A stretch of 36,509 nucleotides of DNA from Phormidium sp. SL48-SHIP (GCA_004299065.1 SIHH01000004.1:20129-56637), one strand, 5' to 3'. Positions 17,854-26,564 are shown, counted from the first letter of the stretch. Made by a program: numbers and translations. The notes: generated from the sequence alone by a model not told the origin.

Positions 17854-19023
17854 TTAGATGATGCGTTGGTAATGTTCGATCGCCTGCTGCGCGATCGCCT
17901 GCCAACTATAATACTGAGTAGCATAGGTACGAGCATTGTTCCCGCGTCGCTGACAGTCATCGAGATTGGCTAACGCATCGAGGAGGCGATCGCGAACCGA
18001 CTCGACCGAACAATCGGCCACCCAGCCAGACTCCGACGACGCCACCGCCTCACAAATCTGGACGCGATCGGAAATTAACACCGGTGTACCCACTCCCATC
18101 GCTTCAGCCACGGCGATGCCAAAATTCTCATAATAGGACGGTAGCACAAACAAATCGGCGCGGTGCAAGAGGGCGGCTTTCGTCTCACCACTGACAAAGC
18201 CGGTGATGCGAGTTTGTCCGTGAATCGGGGAGTTGCGGAGGCGATCGCCAATCCTCTGTTCATAGGCGGGATCTTGGGGATTACTCCCGGCTAAGACAAA
18301 CTGAAACTCGATTCCCTTGGCGGCGATCGCCTCCAACGCCGGAATCAGCAAATCTAGGCCTTTTTTCGGTTCCACCCGCGACATAAACAGAACTAAGGGA
18401 CGAGTTGCGTCAACTCCCAACGCCTGAACAATCTCTTGTATCCGAGGTGGGGAGTCTGGCGGCGTTACCCCTAGAGGAATCACCCAATCTTGAGTTTTGA
18501 CCCCGAAGCGGTGAGAAATTTTGGCTTCTTCGGCGGTGGTGAAGTGCATGGCGGCGGCTTGGGCCAGGTTTTCCCGTTCTAAAACCCTGGCGTAGAGGTC
18601 TTTCAGGCGGGATTTTTTGCGTAAATCCGCCGGATCGAGGGTTCCCAGGGGTCGCAACACATAGGGAACTCCCCGTTGACGACAAATCCAAGCCGAGAGG
18701 CTACTGACCGGGGAAAAGAGTGCGTGAATATGGACCAAATCATAGTCCCTGGCGTGGTTCCACAGCCATTGAAACAGGGGAAGGGAGAATTTATAACGCC
18801 GGAAGGGAGAACAGCGACAATAGCGAATGTGGTAGCCATCTTGGGGAATGGCTTGATTGAGGGGAACATCGAGGGGATCTTGTCCTGAGTCGCCGTTGGA
18901 GTCGGTGGTGAGGAGGGTTAGGTCAACTCCTTGTTCGGCTAAGGCTTGGGAGAAGCCTAAAATCATTTGACTCGGACCGCCATAGACGAGGGAGACGGAG
19001 GGGACAATTTGCAAAACTTTCAT
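17854..19023 (-). CDS. Glycosyltransferase family 4 protein
   Basis: The 389-residue protein has the GT-B architecture of family 4 (retaining) glycosyltransferases. The N-terminal domain starts MKVLQIVPSVSLVYGGPSQM with the glycine loop after the first strand. The C-terminal nucleotide-sugar domain shows VLFMSRVEPKKGLDLLIPA and the E-x7-E motif in YYENFGIAVAEAMGVGTPV. Such enzymes transfer sugars from UDP- or GDP-sugars onto lipid-linked or exopolysaccharide acceptors; donor and acceptor cannot be told from sequence. It has no other polysaccharide-export genes next to it, though a polysaccharide deacetylase lies 1.3 kb away on the other strand. It is divergent from the metallophosphoesterase with about 155 bp between the starts. 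Confidence 0.9.
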   Translation of the reverse strand: MKVLQIVPSVSLVYGGPSQMILGFSQALAEQGVDLTLLTTDSNGDSGQDPLDVPLNQAIPQDGYHIRYCRCSPFRRYKFSLPLFQWLWNHARDYDLVHIHALFSPVSSLSAWICRQRGVPYVLRPLGTLDPADLRKKSRLKDLYARVLERENLAQAAAMHFTTAEEAKISHRFGVKTQDWVIPLGVTPPDSPPRIQEIVQALGVDATRPLVLFMSRVEPKKGLDLLIPALEAIAAKGIEFQFVLAGSNPQDPAYEQRIGDRLRNSPIHGQTRITGFVSGETKAALLHRADLFVLPSYYENFGIAVAEAMGVGTPVLISDRVQICEAVASSESGWVADCSVESVRDRLLDALANLDDCQRRGNNARTYATQYYSWQAIAQQAIEHYQRII

Positions 19024-19179
19024 GGCGATCGCCGTCTTGGGGATAGAGAGATGTCCTGTTCTAGGATAGTGGAAACTCTCCCCAACTGGGAAAATGGGTC
19101 AGTTCGCCCGAGTCGCTACTATGGGAAGATGTGGATGCGATCGAACCTGTACATCTGCTGCTTCTCATTCTCGTTAGCT

Positions 19180-20289
19180 ATGGACGCCTTTAGATTTGCG
19201 ATCGTCAGTGATTTACATATTGCCCTTCCCCATACCATTTGGGATAGTCCCCAGCGGTTTCATTTGGTGGAAGTCTCGATTCCGGTGTTGGAGACGATTT
19301 TGGATCGCCTCAGCGGACTTGACTTAGAGTTTTTGCTAATTCCGGGAGATTTGACGCAACATGGGGAACCGGAGAATCACCACTGGTTAGCCAAACGGTT
19401 GGCGGAACTCCCCTATCCGGTGTATGTGATTCCCGGAAATCATGATATCCCGGTGGCGGTGGCCAATGACCATTCGATTGGGATGGCGGACTTTGCGGGG
19501 TATTATCCTCATTGTGGTTATGGCCAGCCTCACGGGTTAGATTACACCGTTGAGTTACGTCCGGGGTTACATCTGATTGGCTTAAACTCCAATCACTTCA
19601 ACGCCGAAGGAAAGCAGGTGGGGAGGGTGTTGGAGTCGCAGTTAGACTGGTTGGATGACCAATTGCAGCAGCTTCGGGGGGAGGAGGTGTGGCTGATGGT
19701 GCATCATAATGTGATTGAACATCTTCCAGGCCAGTCTGAGAATGGTTTGGGACGACGCTATATGTTGGACAATGCACCGCAGTTACGGAGGTTGTTGCGA
19801 TCGCATGGGGTGCAATTAGTGTTTACGGGCCATCTTCATGTCCAGGATATCGCCCAAGCGGGAGATCTCTATGACATTACCACGGGATCTACGGTGTCTT
19901 ATCCTCATCCTTATCGGGTTTTGGAGTATCGGCGGGATACTCAGGGACAGACTTGGTTGCAAATTGAGTCGGGGAGAGTTGATGGGGTGCAGGATTGGGA
20001 AAATCTCGGTCAACTCTCTCGCGACTGGATGGGCGATCGGGCCTATCCCTTTATGCTACGCTTACTGACCGATGCTCCTCTCTATCTCTCCCGAGAGTCC
20101 GCCGAGCCTCTCATCCCCAGTTTGCGCTATTTTTGGGCTAACATCGCCGATGGGGATGCTCAGTTTGAATTTTCCCATTTTCCCAGCCAACCGCGCCAGT
20201 TTTTTGAGTCGTTCTCCGCCATTCATCCAGAGGGACATTTGGCGTTAATTGACAATCATATCGCCCTCAAATTGACCTCTTCGCTCTAA
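19180..20289 (+). CDS. Calcineurin-like metallophosphoesterase (CpdA/Icc-like)
   Basis: The start was set at ATG 19180, because residues encoded upstream of it in the same frame overlap the glycosyltransferase start and look non-coding; the product has 369 residues. All phosphoesterase motifs are present: SDLHI at about residues 9-13, GDLTQHG, GNHD, MVHHNV and FTGHLHV, giving the two-metal site of PF00149 proteins. The nearest characterised type is the CpdA/Icc group (cyclic nucleotide phosphodiesterases), but similar proteins hydrolyse other phosphoesters. The C-terminal 90 residues are an additional domain without recognisable motifs. A class III adenylate cyclase occurs 11 kb further on, so a cAMP link is possible but speculative. 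It is followed after 37 bp by the deacetylase gene on the same strand. Confidence 0.85.
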   Translation: MDAFRFAIVSDLHIALPHTIWDSPQRFHLVEVSIPVLETILDRLSGLDLEFLLIPGDLTQHGEPENHHWLAKRLAELPYPVYVIPGNHDIPVAVANDHSIGMADFAGYYPHCGYGQPHGLDYTVELRPGLHLIGLNSNHFNAEGKQVGRVLESQLDWLDDQLQQLRGEEVWLMVHHNVIEHLPGQSENGLGRRYMLDNAPQLRRLLRSHGVQLVFTGHLHVQDIAQAGDLYDITTGSTVSYPHPYRVLEYRRDTQGQTWLQIESGRVDGVQDWENLGQLSRDWMGDRAYPFMLRLLTDAPLYLSRESAEPLIPSLRYFWANIADGDAQFEFSHFPSQPRQFFESFSAIHPEGHLALIDNHIALKLTSSL

Positions 20290-20326
20290 TCTGCTTGTCC
20301 TTGTCCCGGTTTCTCTTATTCCGCTG

Positions 20327-21181
20327 ATGGTCTCTAACGCCAAACTCCGACGCTGGGCGATCGCCTTTATTTTTGGACTCTCCCTAGTCATTGTTGCGGG
20401 AGAAATTCTGGTTGAAAAAATTGCTATTTTTGGCTTTCACGACATCATTGATATTGACAATCCTCAAAAACAACTGCCCCGACGACCTGAATTTAGCGCC
20501 GATTATAGTATCGATAAATTTGAAGACTTTTTGCGGCAGTTGGTAGAGCGTCATTATTGGTTTTTGTCGTCAAACGACCTCTATAATTACTATTATAAAC
20601 AACCCGCCGCTCCGCTTCCCGAAATTTATAAATATCGCCCCAAGGTCATGATTACCATTGATGACGGCTATCGAGACGCTCATCTCAATGTTTTGCCACT
20701 TTTGGAGCGACTTTATCGAGAAACTGGCGAGAAAATCACGGTAGTTTGGTTTGTCAACTCCTCGTTTATGGGGGTTCCTGGGACTTATTTAGATCACGCT
20801 AGTTGTGAGGAGTTGCGGGAAGGAGTGATTCGGGGCTATTATGATATTCAATCTCATGGGGCGAATCATGATAATCTGACGTTAATTTCGGAAGAAGATG
20901 TTGAGAAAGAGGTGGGGCGATCGCAGCAGGAACTGAGAGACTGTTTAGCTGATTTAGAGGGAGATGAAAGCATCGCAAATCATATTTCTTATCCCTTTGG
21001 GGCTATCAATAAAAACGCCTTGGAGATTGTTGAAACTTATCATGAATCGGGCTATCTTTATAATACCCGAAGTTTGCGGCTCACGCCCTTTCGCGATCGT
21101 TATTTTATCCCCCGTCAAACGGTGAATCGAAATACCTCTGTTGGCCGGCTGCTACGTTTGGCGGCTGGGGGGTGGTTTTAG
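20327..21181 (+). CDS. Polysaccharide deacetylase family protein
   Basis: The 284-residue product has an N-terminal hydrophobic segment (about residues 10-27) that acts as signal anchor, so the enzyme domain is outside the cytoplasm. NodB-homology motifs are visible: TIDDGYRD (motif 1, catalytic and metal Asp pair), QSHGANHDNL (motif 2, HxxxH metal ligands) and SYPFGAIN (motif 3, a variant of RPPYG with Arg replaced). Family 4 carbohydrate esterases remove N- or O-acetyl groups from peptidoglycan, chitin-like or exopolysaccharide chains. It follows the metallophosphoesterase by 37 bp and may be co-transcribed. Codon use is more A/T-rich than in the neighbouring genes. Confidence 0.85.
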   Translation: MVSNAKLRRWAIAFIFGLSLVIVAGEILVEKIAIFGFHDIIDIDNPQKQLPRRPEFSADYSIDKFEDFLRQLVERHYWFLSSNDLYNYYYKQPAAPLPEIYKYRPKVMITIDDGYRDAHLNVLPLLERLYRETGEKITVVWFVNSSFMGVPGTYLDHASCEELREGVIRGYYDIQSHGANHDNLTLISEEDVEKEVGRSQQELRDCLADLEGDESIANHISYPFGAINKNALEIVETYHESGYLYNTRSLRLTPFRDRYFIPRQTVNRNTSVGRLLRLAAGGWF

Positions 21182-21222
21182 AGTTTGCCAGATATCCAAC
21201 ACCGAGGAGGGCGAACGGCCAT

Positions 21223-21238
21223 CCCCTCCTGGGAGGGG
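21223..21238. repeat. Short G/C palindrome, dispersed-repeat-like
   Basis: CCCCTC and GAGGGG form a stem with a 4-nt loop, followed by TTAGGGGTGGGTT. A very similar string (CCCCTCTTGGGAGGGG then GGGGTGGGTT) recurs at 23820-23864, so this is probably a fragment of an interspersed cyanobacterial repeat and not a gene-specific signal. A second small inverted repeat, CTACAG/CTGTAG, follows at about 21254-21270. Confidence 0.45.
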
Positions 21239-21327
21239 TTAGGGGTGGGTTACCCTACAGACATCTGTAGCACGAATGCATGAAAATTGGTATTACAATG
21301 TCCGAATTCCAACTGAAAGGTGATGCT

Positions 21328-21534
21328 ATGCAAGCCAAACTTAAAGAGCAACTGTCTCGTGCTGATGCTGAAGTGATGTTAGAGCGGCTGCCTGAGCGAA
21401 TTCGTGCAGCTTTACTCGCTCGTGCCACTGAAATAGAGTATCCAGTTGAGGCGGTTGTCGAAATGGCAATTGCCAGTTTCCTCGATAGTGAGGCACTCGG
21501 CTTCGCCGATTGCAAGCCAGGGCGCGGACTCTGA
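21328..21534 (+). CDS. Small hypothetical protein
   Basis: Using ATG 21328 the product has 68 residues; in-frame ATGs at 21280 and 21298 would add 16 or 10 residues. The chosen start has AAAGGTG about 8 nt upstream as ribosome-binding site. The protein is helical and Glu/Arg/Ala-rich (QAKLKEQL..RADAEVMLERL..RIRAALLARATEIEYPVEAVVEMAIASFLDSEA) and ends in a distinct GFADCKPGRG segment. The pattern is reminiscent of short ribbon-helix-helix or antitoxin-like proteins and of short conserved cyanobacterial hypotheticals, but I cannot assign a family. It has no partner toxin next to it. Confidence 0.55.
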   Translation: MQAKLKEQLSRADAEVMLERLPERIRAALLARATEIEYPVEAVVEMAIASFLDSEALGFADCKPGRGL

Positions 21535-21600
21535 CAGTTCTTGTTTAACCCACGTCTCTCACTCCTTATCGGCATTCATGTAAGATTGACGTTGCACCCT

Positions 21601-23010
21601 TCAAAGCCGCCAACGCCAACGCAGTTGCTTCAATCCCCAAACCACTCCCACCACGAGTATCGTCATCAAGATGGCCCGCAGGGTTCCCCGCAGGGGGGAG
21701 GCGGTGACGGCGTTGATGAGATTGCGCACGCCGGTTAAGGTAAGAATGGGCAAAATCAGGTTAAGATACGCCACATAGCCAACCAGGGGATTGCGGCCGG
21801 TGTCGATGAGTGGGGGAATTAACCCCGGTAAACGACGATCGCCGCGAAAGATATCGACCACAACCCGTAAACTGATCAATAGCCAAATGGAGATTCCCGT
21901 GGTGGTGAACAGATAACTCCAGGTGGCGGGATCTTTCTTAATTCCTCCCTGAACTGGGTCCAAGACTAACCCCAAAGCAATCCAATAGGTTCCCCAGGTC
22001 ATCCATTGGCTCAGCAGCCGCTCCTGGGGGCTGTAGGGCTTCTGTTTGAGCCACCAGGTCAAACTTGTCAAAATCAAAGATATCACCACCGTTTGCCCCA
22101 GCCAGCGCCCCTGGAGTCCAATTAACAGGGTCAGGGTCCAGGTGAGTCCCAAGAGGGCGATCGCCCCATAGCGGCGGGCCGTCCAGCTTGGGGTAGACTC
22201 GTCTTCATGCAGCATCTGCCACAGTCCATCGCCGATGAGGGTGGCGGGGAGAACCACCAGCAGATATTTGAGATAGGCCAGGTTGAGAAGATGAGGGATG
22301 GGGGAGATGTCGAGATGCGATCGCACCCAACCGGATTCACCCAGAGACAATTGCAGACCAAAAACGAGGGCGATCGCCCCTAAACGGCCCAGAACCTGGT
22401 CCCGAGTCAGCCACCAAATGGCTGTTCCAGCAATAGCAACATTGCCTAAAACCACCAAAATAATATCATGACGAGTGCTAGAAAAGCCACTGCCATCGGC
22501 ATAGGTTAACTGAGATAACAGCACAATTCCCAATAGCCAACCCAAGAGATTTAACCCTCGTTGAATGGGAGGCGGAACCCAACGAGGAAATTCGCCAAAG
22601 GCTAACCCCAAAATCAGAAATCCCAGCAGAGAAATCCACCATCGCCACACTCCTAAATCCGGGTCAAGGATATTGGGGCGACAATGTTGTAAAAAGACCG
22701 CAAATGCAATGAGAGACATCCCTCGCCACAGCGTTGAGAGGGCAATTTTCCACCCCGGCCAACCCTGTTCAATGCGTCGCCGCTGGGCCAGAGGAATTGC
22801 AGCCCCCATCGCGAAGAGGAAGGCGGGGAAGACAACATCGACCCAAGTGAGTCCCGGAACCTCGGGGTTAAAGAGGTGATCTGGGGGCGGAACTTGGGCG
22901 TGATACATCCAGGCCGGGAGGGCGCCGCCAAAGGGAATGATTCCCGAGAATACCATGGCGAGAACGGCCAATCCTCGCAGACTATCTAGGGCGAGCGATC
23001 GTTGAGTCAC
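21601..23010 (-). CDS. DUF5009/HGSNAT-like membrane acyltransferase
   Basis: The 469-residue protein is strongly hydrophobic with about ten membrane segments. The N-terminus RSLALDSLRGLAVLAMV is the RxxxlDxlRGlai motif of membrane acyltransferases, and the following PAWMYHAQVPPP...PGLTWVDVVFPAFLFAMG is typical of the DUF5009 / heparan-alpha-glucosaminide N-acetyltransferase (YeiB-related) group. The short periplasmic His (MYHA) occupies the position of the active-site His in that family. Related proteins transfer acetyl groups from cytosolic acetyl-CoA to extracytoplasmic sugars; the acceptor here is unknown. It is divergent from the Uma2 gene, with a perfect palindrome in the gap. Confidence 0.78.
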   Translation of the reverse strand: MTQRSLALDSLRGLAVLAMVFSGIIPFGGALPAWMYHAQVPPPDHLFNPEVPGLTWVDVVFPAFLFAMGAAIPLAQRRRIEQGWPGWKIALSTLWRGMSLIAFAVFLQHCRPNILDPDLGVWRWWISLLGFLILGLAFGEFPRWVPPPIQRGLNLLGWLLGIVLLSQLTYADGSGFSSTRHDIILVVLGNVAIAGTAIWWLTRDQVLGRLGAIALVFGLQLSLGESGWVRSHLDISPIPHLLNLAYLKYLLVVLPATLIGDGLWQMLHEDESTPSWTARRYGAIALLGLTWTLTLLIGLQGRWLGQTVVISLILTSLTWWLKQKPYSPQERLLSQWMTWGTYWIALGLVLDPVQGGIKKDPATWSYLFTTTGISIWLLISLRVVVDIFRGDRRLPGLIPPLIDTGRNPLVGYVAYLNLILPILTLTGVRNLINAVTASPLRGTLRAILMTILVVGVVWGLKQLRWRWRL

Positions 23011-23080
23011 AGTGGGCGCGGGTGAAGGTCGTCCCCTATTATGGGCTAAGATAGGAGGGAAAGAAGGGTGTTTTGTGGGA

Positions 23081-23110
23081 AGTAGGGGCGAAAAATTTTT
23101 CGCCCCTACT
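23081..23110. repeat. Perfect 30-bp palindrome between divergent genes
   Basis: AGTAGGGGCGAAAAA (23081-23095) is followed without spacer by its exact reverse complement (23096-23110). The GTAGGGGCG...CGCCCCTAC ends are typical of small palindromic repeats scattered through cyanobacterial genomes. It lies 70 bp upstream of the DUF5009 gene and 29 bp upstream of the Uma2 gene, so both transcripts could carry it. A partial related arm (TCGCCCCTAC) is at 23803-23812. Confidence 0.8.
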
Positions 23111-23139
23111 CCTCCTTATGAATGATAACGGTTTAAGCT

Positions 23140-23703
23140 ATGCCAGTATCCTCAGAGACGGTTCGCTGGACGATCACCGATTTGGAGTTATTTGATGACC
23201 CGAATAATTCCTATGAAATCATCGATGGACAACTGATTGTGACTCGCGCCCCTCATTGGCAGCACCAAGAAATTAGTGGTAATGTCTATATGGTCTTAAA
23301 GGCCTGGTCGCGTCAAACGGGATTAGGACGAGCGGCGATCGCCCCAGGGATTATTTTTTCCGATATCAACAGTGTCATCCCCGATGTGGCTTGGGTGAGT
23401 CAGCCACGACTGGATGCGTGTTTGGATGACTCTGGCCATCTAACCGCCGCCCCGGATTTGGTGGTGGAAGTGTTGTCGAACTCGAAACGCGATCGCCAAC
23501 GGGATTATGAACTCAAACTCAAACTCTATTCATCGGAAGGGGTTTTGGAGTATTGGATTCTGGACCGATACAAGCAGGAACTGAAAGTCTATCGCCGGGA
23601 GGGGTCTCAGTTAAGCCTCTCAGAAACCCTTTTCCCCAGTGACTCCCTCACCAGTCCGATTTTGCCGGGATTTTCTTGTGTGGTGTCGGATTTGTTTGAC
23701 TAA
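23140..23703 (+). CDS. Uma2 family endonuclease (DUF820)
   Basis: The 187-residue protein is a member of the Uma2/DUF820 family abundant in cyanobacteria, with a PD-(D/E)XK nuclease-like fold. Typical segments are the N-terminal YEIIDGQLIVTRAPHWQHQ, the VIPDVAWVS strand carrying a metal Asp, PDLVVEVLSNSKRDRQRDYELK with the catalytic Glu, and YSSEGVLEYWILD. The genuine biochemical role of most members is unknown; many are thought to be linked to mobile or repeat sequences. It is flanked upstream by a 30-bp palindrome and downstream by further repeats, consistent with an accessory locus. Confidence 0.9.
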   Translation: MPVSSETVRWTITDLELFDDPNNSYEIIDGQLIVTRAPHWQHQEISGNVYMVLKAWSRQTGLGRAAIAPGIIFSDINSVIPDVAWVSQPRLDACLDDSGHLTAAPDLVVEVLSNSKRDRQRDYELKLKLYSSEGVLEYWILDRYKQELKVYRREGSQLSLSETLFPSDSLTSPILPGFSCVVSDLFD

Positions 23704-23715
23704 ACGTTCCCGAAT

Positions 23716-23781
23716 GGTGCGTTCCGGCAAGTTGAAAGGTGATTTGTCAAAGTTCAAACTCGTTGCAAGCCGGGACGCACC
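23716..23781. repeat. MITE-like imperfect inverted repeat
   Basis: GGTGCGTTCCGGC (23716-23728) and GCCGGGACGCACC (23769-23781) are inverted repeats with one mismatch around a 40-bp centre. The same arm GGTGCGTTCCGG occurs at 26565-26576. No transposase is encoded, so it resembles a short non-autonomous or palindromic cyanobacterial repeat lying just after the Uma2 gene. Confidence 0.6.
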
Positions 23782-23872
23782 CTACCAGGTCGAACCCTTG
23801 TGGTCGCCCCTACGTCTTTCCCCTCTTGGGAGGGGTGCCCGGAGGGCGGGGTGGGTTCTCCGGTGTTCCCAA

Positions 23873-24910
23873 TTAAGGGGCTGGATTGGGATATTTGGCG
23901 TGAATTGCGTCAATGGCGGTTAACATATCCGGGGTTAATTCCACCGCTACGCTGCCTATATCCTCCTTCAACTGATCTAACGTTGTCGCCCCGATAATGG
24001 TACTGGCCACAAACCAGCGCGATCGCACAAAGGCCAAGGCCATCTGGGCCGGTGACAATCCCCATTGCTTGGCCAACTCCAGATAGGCCCCTAACGCCGC
24101 TTGCACATTAGCCTTACCATAGCGTGCCCCAAAGCCGGGAAATTGTCCGACGCGGGAGTTGGGATCGACGCCGCCTTGGTGTTTCCCGGTCAAGAAACCA
24201 AAGGCCAGAGGACTGTAGGCTAATAAGGGGACATTCTCCCGATAACTGGTTTCAGCAAGCATTAGGTCAAACTCGCGATTGAGGAGACTATAGGCGTTCT
24301 GAATCGACACCACTCGGGGAAGGTTCAACGTCTGGGCCAGATGACAAAACTGATTCACCCCCCAGGGGGTTTCATTACTCAATCCCACATAGCGGATTTT
24401 ACCGGCATCCACCAGGTCTTTAAAGACTTCTAACTGTTCGTTGATGGGAACCGTGGGCCGATCTTGGTCTGGGTTGAAGGTTCCGCCGCCAAAGAGGGGG
24501 ACATAGCGATCGGGCCAGTGGATTTGATAGAGGTCGATGTAGTCGGTTTTGAGTCGTTTGAGACTGTCATTGACCGCTTGTTCGATGTTGGGGCGATCGA
24601 CTTTGCGATCTTTACCGCGAATCCACTCCATCCGTGAACCGCCGCCGGTGACTTTGGTGGCGATGATGAGTTGGTCCCGTTGCTGTTTGGCGAGCCATTG
24701 ACCAATATATTCGCTGGTTCGGCCTTGGGTTTCCCCCCGGCCAGGGACGGGGTACATTTCGGCGGTGTCGATGAAGTTGACTCCTTGGGCGATCGCATAA
24801 TCGAGTTGTGCATGGGCCTCCTCGATGCTGTTTTGTTGCCCGTAGGTCATGGTTCCCAGACAGATTTCTGAGACCTGTAAATCACTGTTACCGAGTTGGC
24901 GAGTTTTCAT
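23873..24910 (-). CDS. Aldo/keto reductase, Tas-like
   Basis: With the start at ATG 24910 (MKTRQLGNSDLQVSEICLG) the protein has 345 residues. An in-frame upstream ATG at 24928 is less likely because known relatives begin at the MKTRQ-equivalent residue. It is a TIM-barrel NADP-dependent oxidoreductase very close to E. coli Tas: LGTMTYGQQNSIEEAHAQLDYA, FIDTAEMYPVPGRGETQG with the Asp and Tyr of the catalytic tetrad, IIATKV with the Lys, and IDLYQIHWPDRYVP with the His. The natural substrate of Tas-like enzymes is uncertain. It is 66 bp downstream of the prenyltransferase gene on the same strand, so the two may be co-transcribed. Confidence 0.92.
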   Translation of the reverse strand: MKTRQLGNSDLQVSEICLGTMTYGQQNSIEEAHAQLDYAIAQGVNFIDTAEMYPVPGRGETQGRTSEYIGQWLAKQQRDQLIIATKVTGGGSRMEWIRGKDRKVDRPNIEQAVNDSLKRLKTDYIDLYQIHWPDRYVPLFGGGTFNPDQDRPTVPINEQLEVFKDLVDAGKIRYVGLSNETPWGVNQFCHLAQTLNLPRVVSIQNAYSLLNREFDLMLAETSYRENVPLLAYSPLAFGFLTGKHQGGVDPNSRVGQFPGFGARYGKANVQAALGAYLELAKQWGLSPAQMALAFVRSRWFVASTIIGATTLDQLKEDIGSVAVELTPDMLTAIDAIHAKYPNPAP

Positions 24911-24976
24911 AAAATCGAGATCAATCACGAACTGCTGTTATCCCAGTTTAGGAGCAACCTCCCCGCAATTCATCTC

Positions 24977-25846
24977 CTAAAGTCCCAATAGCATCCCCAG
25001 TAACACCGCAAACCCCAGCCAGACATTTTGGGCAAACAAATCGCCGAAGGCGGGACGGGGTAAGGTTTCCTCTTGAAGTCGGGCCACTTGCCAAGTCCAG
25101 CCCCCCGTAGCCAGGACTAACGCCAGCCAAAATTCGCTCCCTAAGCCCAGTTGAATGCCCACAACCCCCAAACAGACCACCGTGGCGATAAAACAGAGGG
25201 CGATCGCCGCCACAACCGCCTCTCCAAAGAAAATCGCACTGGAGTTGATGCCGATTTTTAGGTCATCTTCGCGATCGGATAGGGCGTAAATAGTATCAAA
25301 CCCCAATGTCCACATCACCGTCGCCCCCCATAACCACCAAGTTGAGGCGGTTAACCCTCCCTCGACGGCACTCCAACTAATCAACACCGCAAATCCCCAA
25401 GCCAGGGATAGAACCAATTGGGGGACCGGAAACACCCGTTTTGCGGCGGGATAAAGCAAAATCACGGGAACCGCCGCCACACAGAGGGCGAAGGAGAAGC
25501 GATTGAGATAGGAAGCTAAACCTGCGGCACAGAACAGGGCCACGACGCCCACCACAATCCCCGTTTTAATGGACAAGGCCCGGGAGGCCAGAGGGCGGGA
25601 TTGGGTGCGTTCGACTTGATTGTCGATGTTGCGATCCCAAAGGTCATTGGCGACACAACCGGCGGCGCTGGTGGCTAGGGTTCCCAGGATAATCACGCCA
25701 ATTAGGGGCAGGGGTGGGGTTCCTTGGGCGGCTAAGACGACGGCCCAGAGGGCGGGAATCATGAGAATGAGGCGGCCGGCGGGTTTATGCCAACGTAAGA
25801 GGCGAATGACGGTTTTCCAGGTGGGTTCTGAGGGTTGAGTCAGCAT
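24977..25846 (-). CDS. 4-hydroxybenzoate polyprenyltransferase (plastoquinone pathway)
   Basis: The 289-residue integral membrane protein (about eight or nine helices) is a UbiA-superfamily prenyltransferase. The first Asp-rich motif is NDLWDRNID at residues 67-75, binding the magnesium-diphosphate; the second is the DTIYALSDREDD segment at 184-195. The RWHKPAGRLILMIPALWA N-terminus and the pattern overall match the cyanobacterial 4-hydroxybenzoate solanesyltransferase group (as in Synechocystis slr0926), which attaches a C45 chain to 4-hydroxybenzoate in plastoquinone-9 synthesis. It therefore feeds photosynthetic electron transport. Divergent from the peroxiredoxin-like gene, with 124 bp between the starts. 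Confidence 0.92.
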   Translation of the reverse strand: MLTQPSEPTWKTVIRLLRWHKPAGRLILMIPALWAVVLAAQGTPPLPLIGVIILGTLATSAAGCVANDLWDRNIDNQVERTQSRPLASRALSIKTGIVVGVVALFCAAGLASYLNRFSFALCVAAVPVILLYPAAKRVFPVPQLVLSLAWGFAVLISWSAVEGGLTASTWWLWGATVMWTLGFDTIYALSDREDDLKIGINSSAIFFGEAVVAAIALCFIATVVCLGVVGIQLGLGSEFWLALVLATGGWTWQVARLQEETLPRPAFGDLFAQNVWLGFAVLLGMLLGL

Positions 25847-25970
25847 GGTTGGATGGGAATGGGTCGTCTGGGGGTGATGGACATCTCAAGAGATCCAAAT
25901 CTCTGGGCTGGACGTATCTAGGACAGACCATCTTGAACCTAGGGAGACACCTAGAGAGACTTTATTAATT

Positions 25971-26507
25971 ATGAGCGTAACCTATCATCCTTCCCCGAAG
26001 CTAATGCCCGGTGTGGCAACCCCTGAGTTGACGATTTCTACGGTTGGCGGCCAAACCTGGCGATTGCAGGATCAACAGCCGCAAAATTTTACGATGATTG
26101 TGGTTTATCGGGGGCTACATTGTCCCATTTGTCAAGCCTATTTGACGGATTTGGAAGGGCTGTTGGACAAGTTTGCGGCGATGGGAATTGGGGCGATCGC
26201 CGTCAGTGGCGATACCGAGGAGAAAGCCCGCCAAGCCAAGGCGGATTGGGGCTTGAAGACCTTAACGGTTGGCTATGGTCAATCGGTCGAGTCGATGCGA
26301 GATTGGGGACTCTATGTGTCGGATCAGGCGTTTGATTATGAACCGGAACGCTTTGCTGAACCGGGGTTGTTTTTGGTTCGCCCGGATGGAACGCTGTATT
26401 ATGCGGCGATTAATAATGCTCCTTTTGGTCGTCCCAATTTGAAGGAATTTCAGGGGAGTTTGGCGTTTATTCTTGAGAAGAATTATCCCACCCGAGGGAT
26501 GGGATAG
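25971..26507 (+). CDS. Peroxiredoxin-like (AhpC/TSA) family protein
   Basis: The 178-residue protein has a thioredoxin fold of the AhpC/TSA type. The active-site segment is VVYRGLHCPICQAYL with C51 and C54 in a CxxC arrangement, unlike the single peroxidatic Cys followed by a Thr-rich loop in classical 2-Cys peroxiredoxins, so it belongs to the peroxiredoxin-like group (AhpC-TSA_2 or redoxin). The strand IGAIAVSGDTEEKARQAKADWGL and the cis-Pro region (FAEPGLFLVRPDG) follow. A role in thiol redox or peroxide detoxification is inferred. A MITE-like repeat lies 58 bp after its stop codon. Confidence 0.88.
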   Translation: MSVTYHPSPKLMPGVATPELTISTVGGQTWRLQDQQPQNFTMIVVYRGLHCPICQAYLTDLEGLLDKFAAMGIGAIAVSGDTEEKARQAKADWGLKTLTVGYGQSVESMRDWGLYVSDQAFDYEPERFAEPGLFLVRPDGTLYYAAINNAPFGRPNLKEFQGSLAFILEKNYPTRGMG

Positions 26508-26564
26508 GGGTTAATTTGTCTTAAAAAAATTGGTCTGAAAAATTGGTCTGAATGTTTATGAATT

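Noticed and set aside
18967-19179. 71-residue N-terminal extension of the metallophosphoesterase
   Set aside because: It overlaps the glycosyltransferase 5' end and is followed by the MDAFRFAIVSDLHI start that matches family N-termini.
23140-23703. Uma2 gene as part of a defence island
   Set aside because: Uma2/DUF820 genes are scattered singly through cyanobacterial genomes and no restriction, CRISPR, toxin-antitoxin or other defence gene lies beside it.
23769-23812. tRNA T-loop-like GGTTCGA string on the minus strand
   Set aside because: GGGTTCGACC occurs without acceptor, D- or anticodon stems around it; it is part of the repeat-rich gap.
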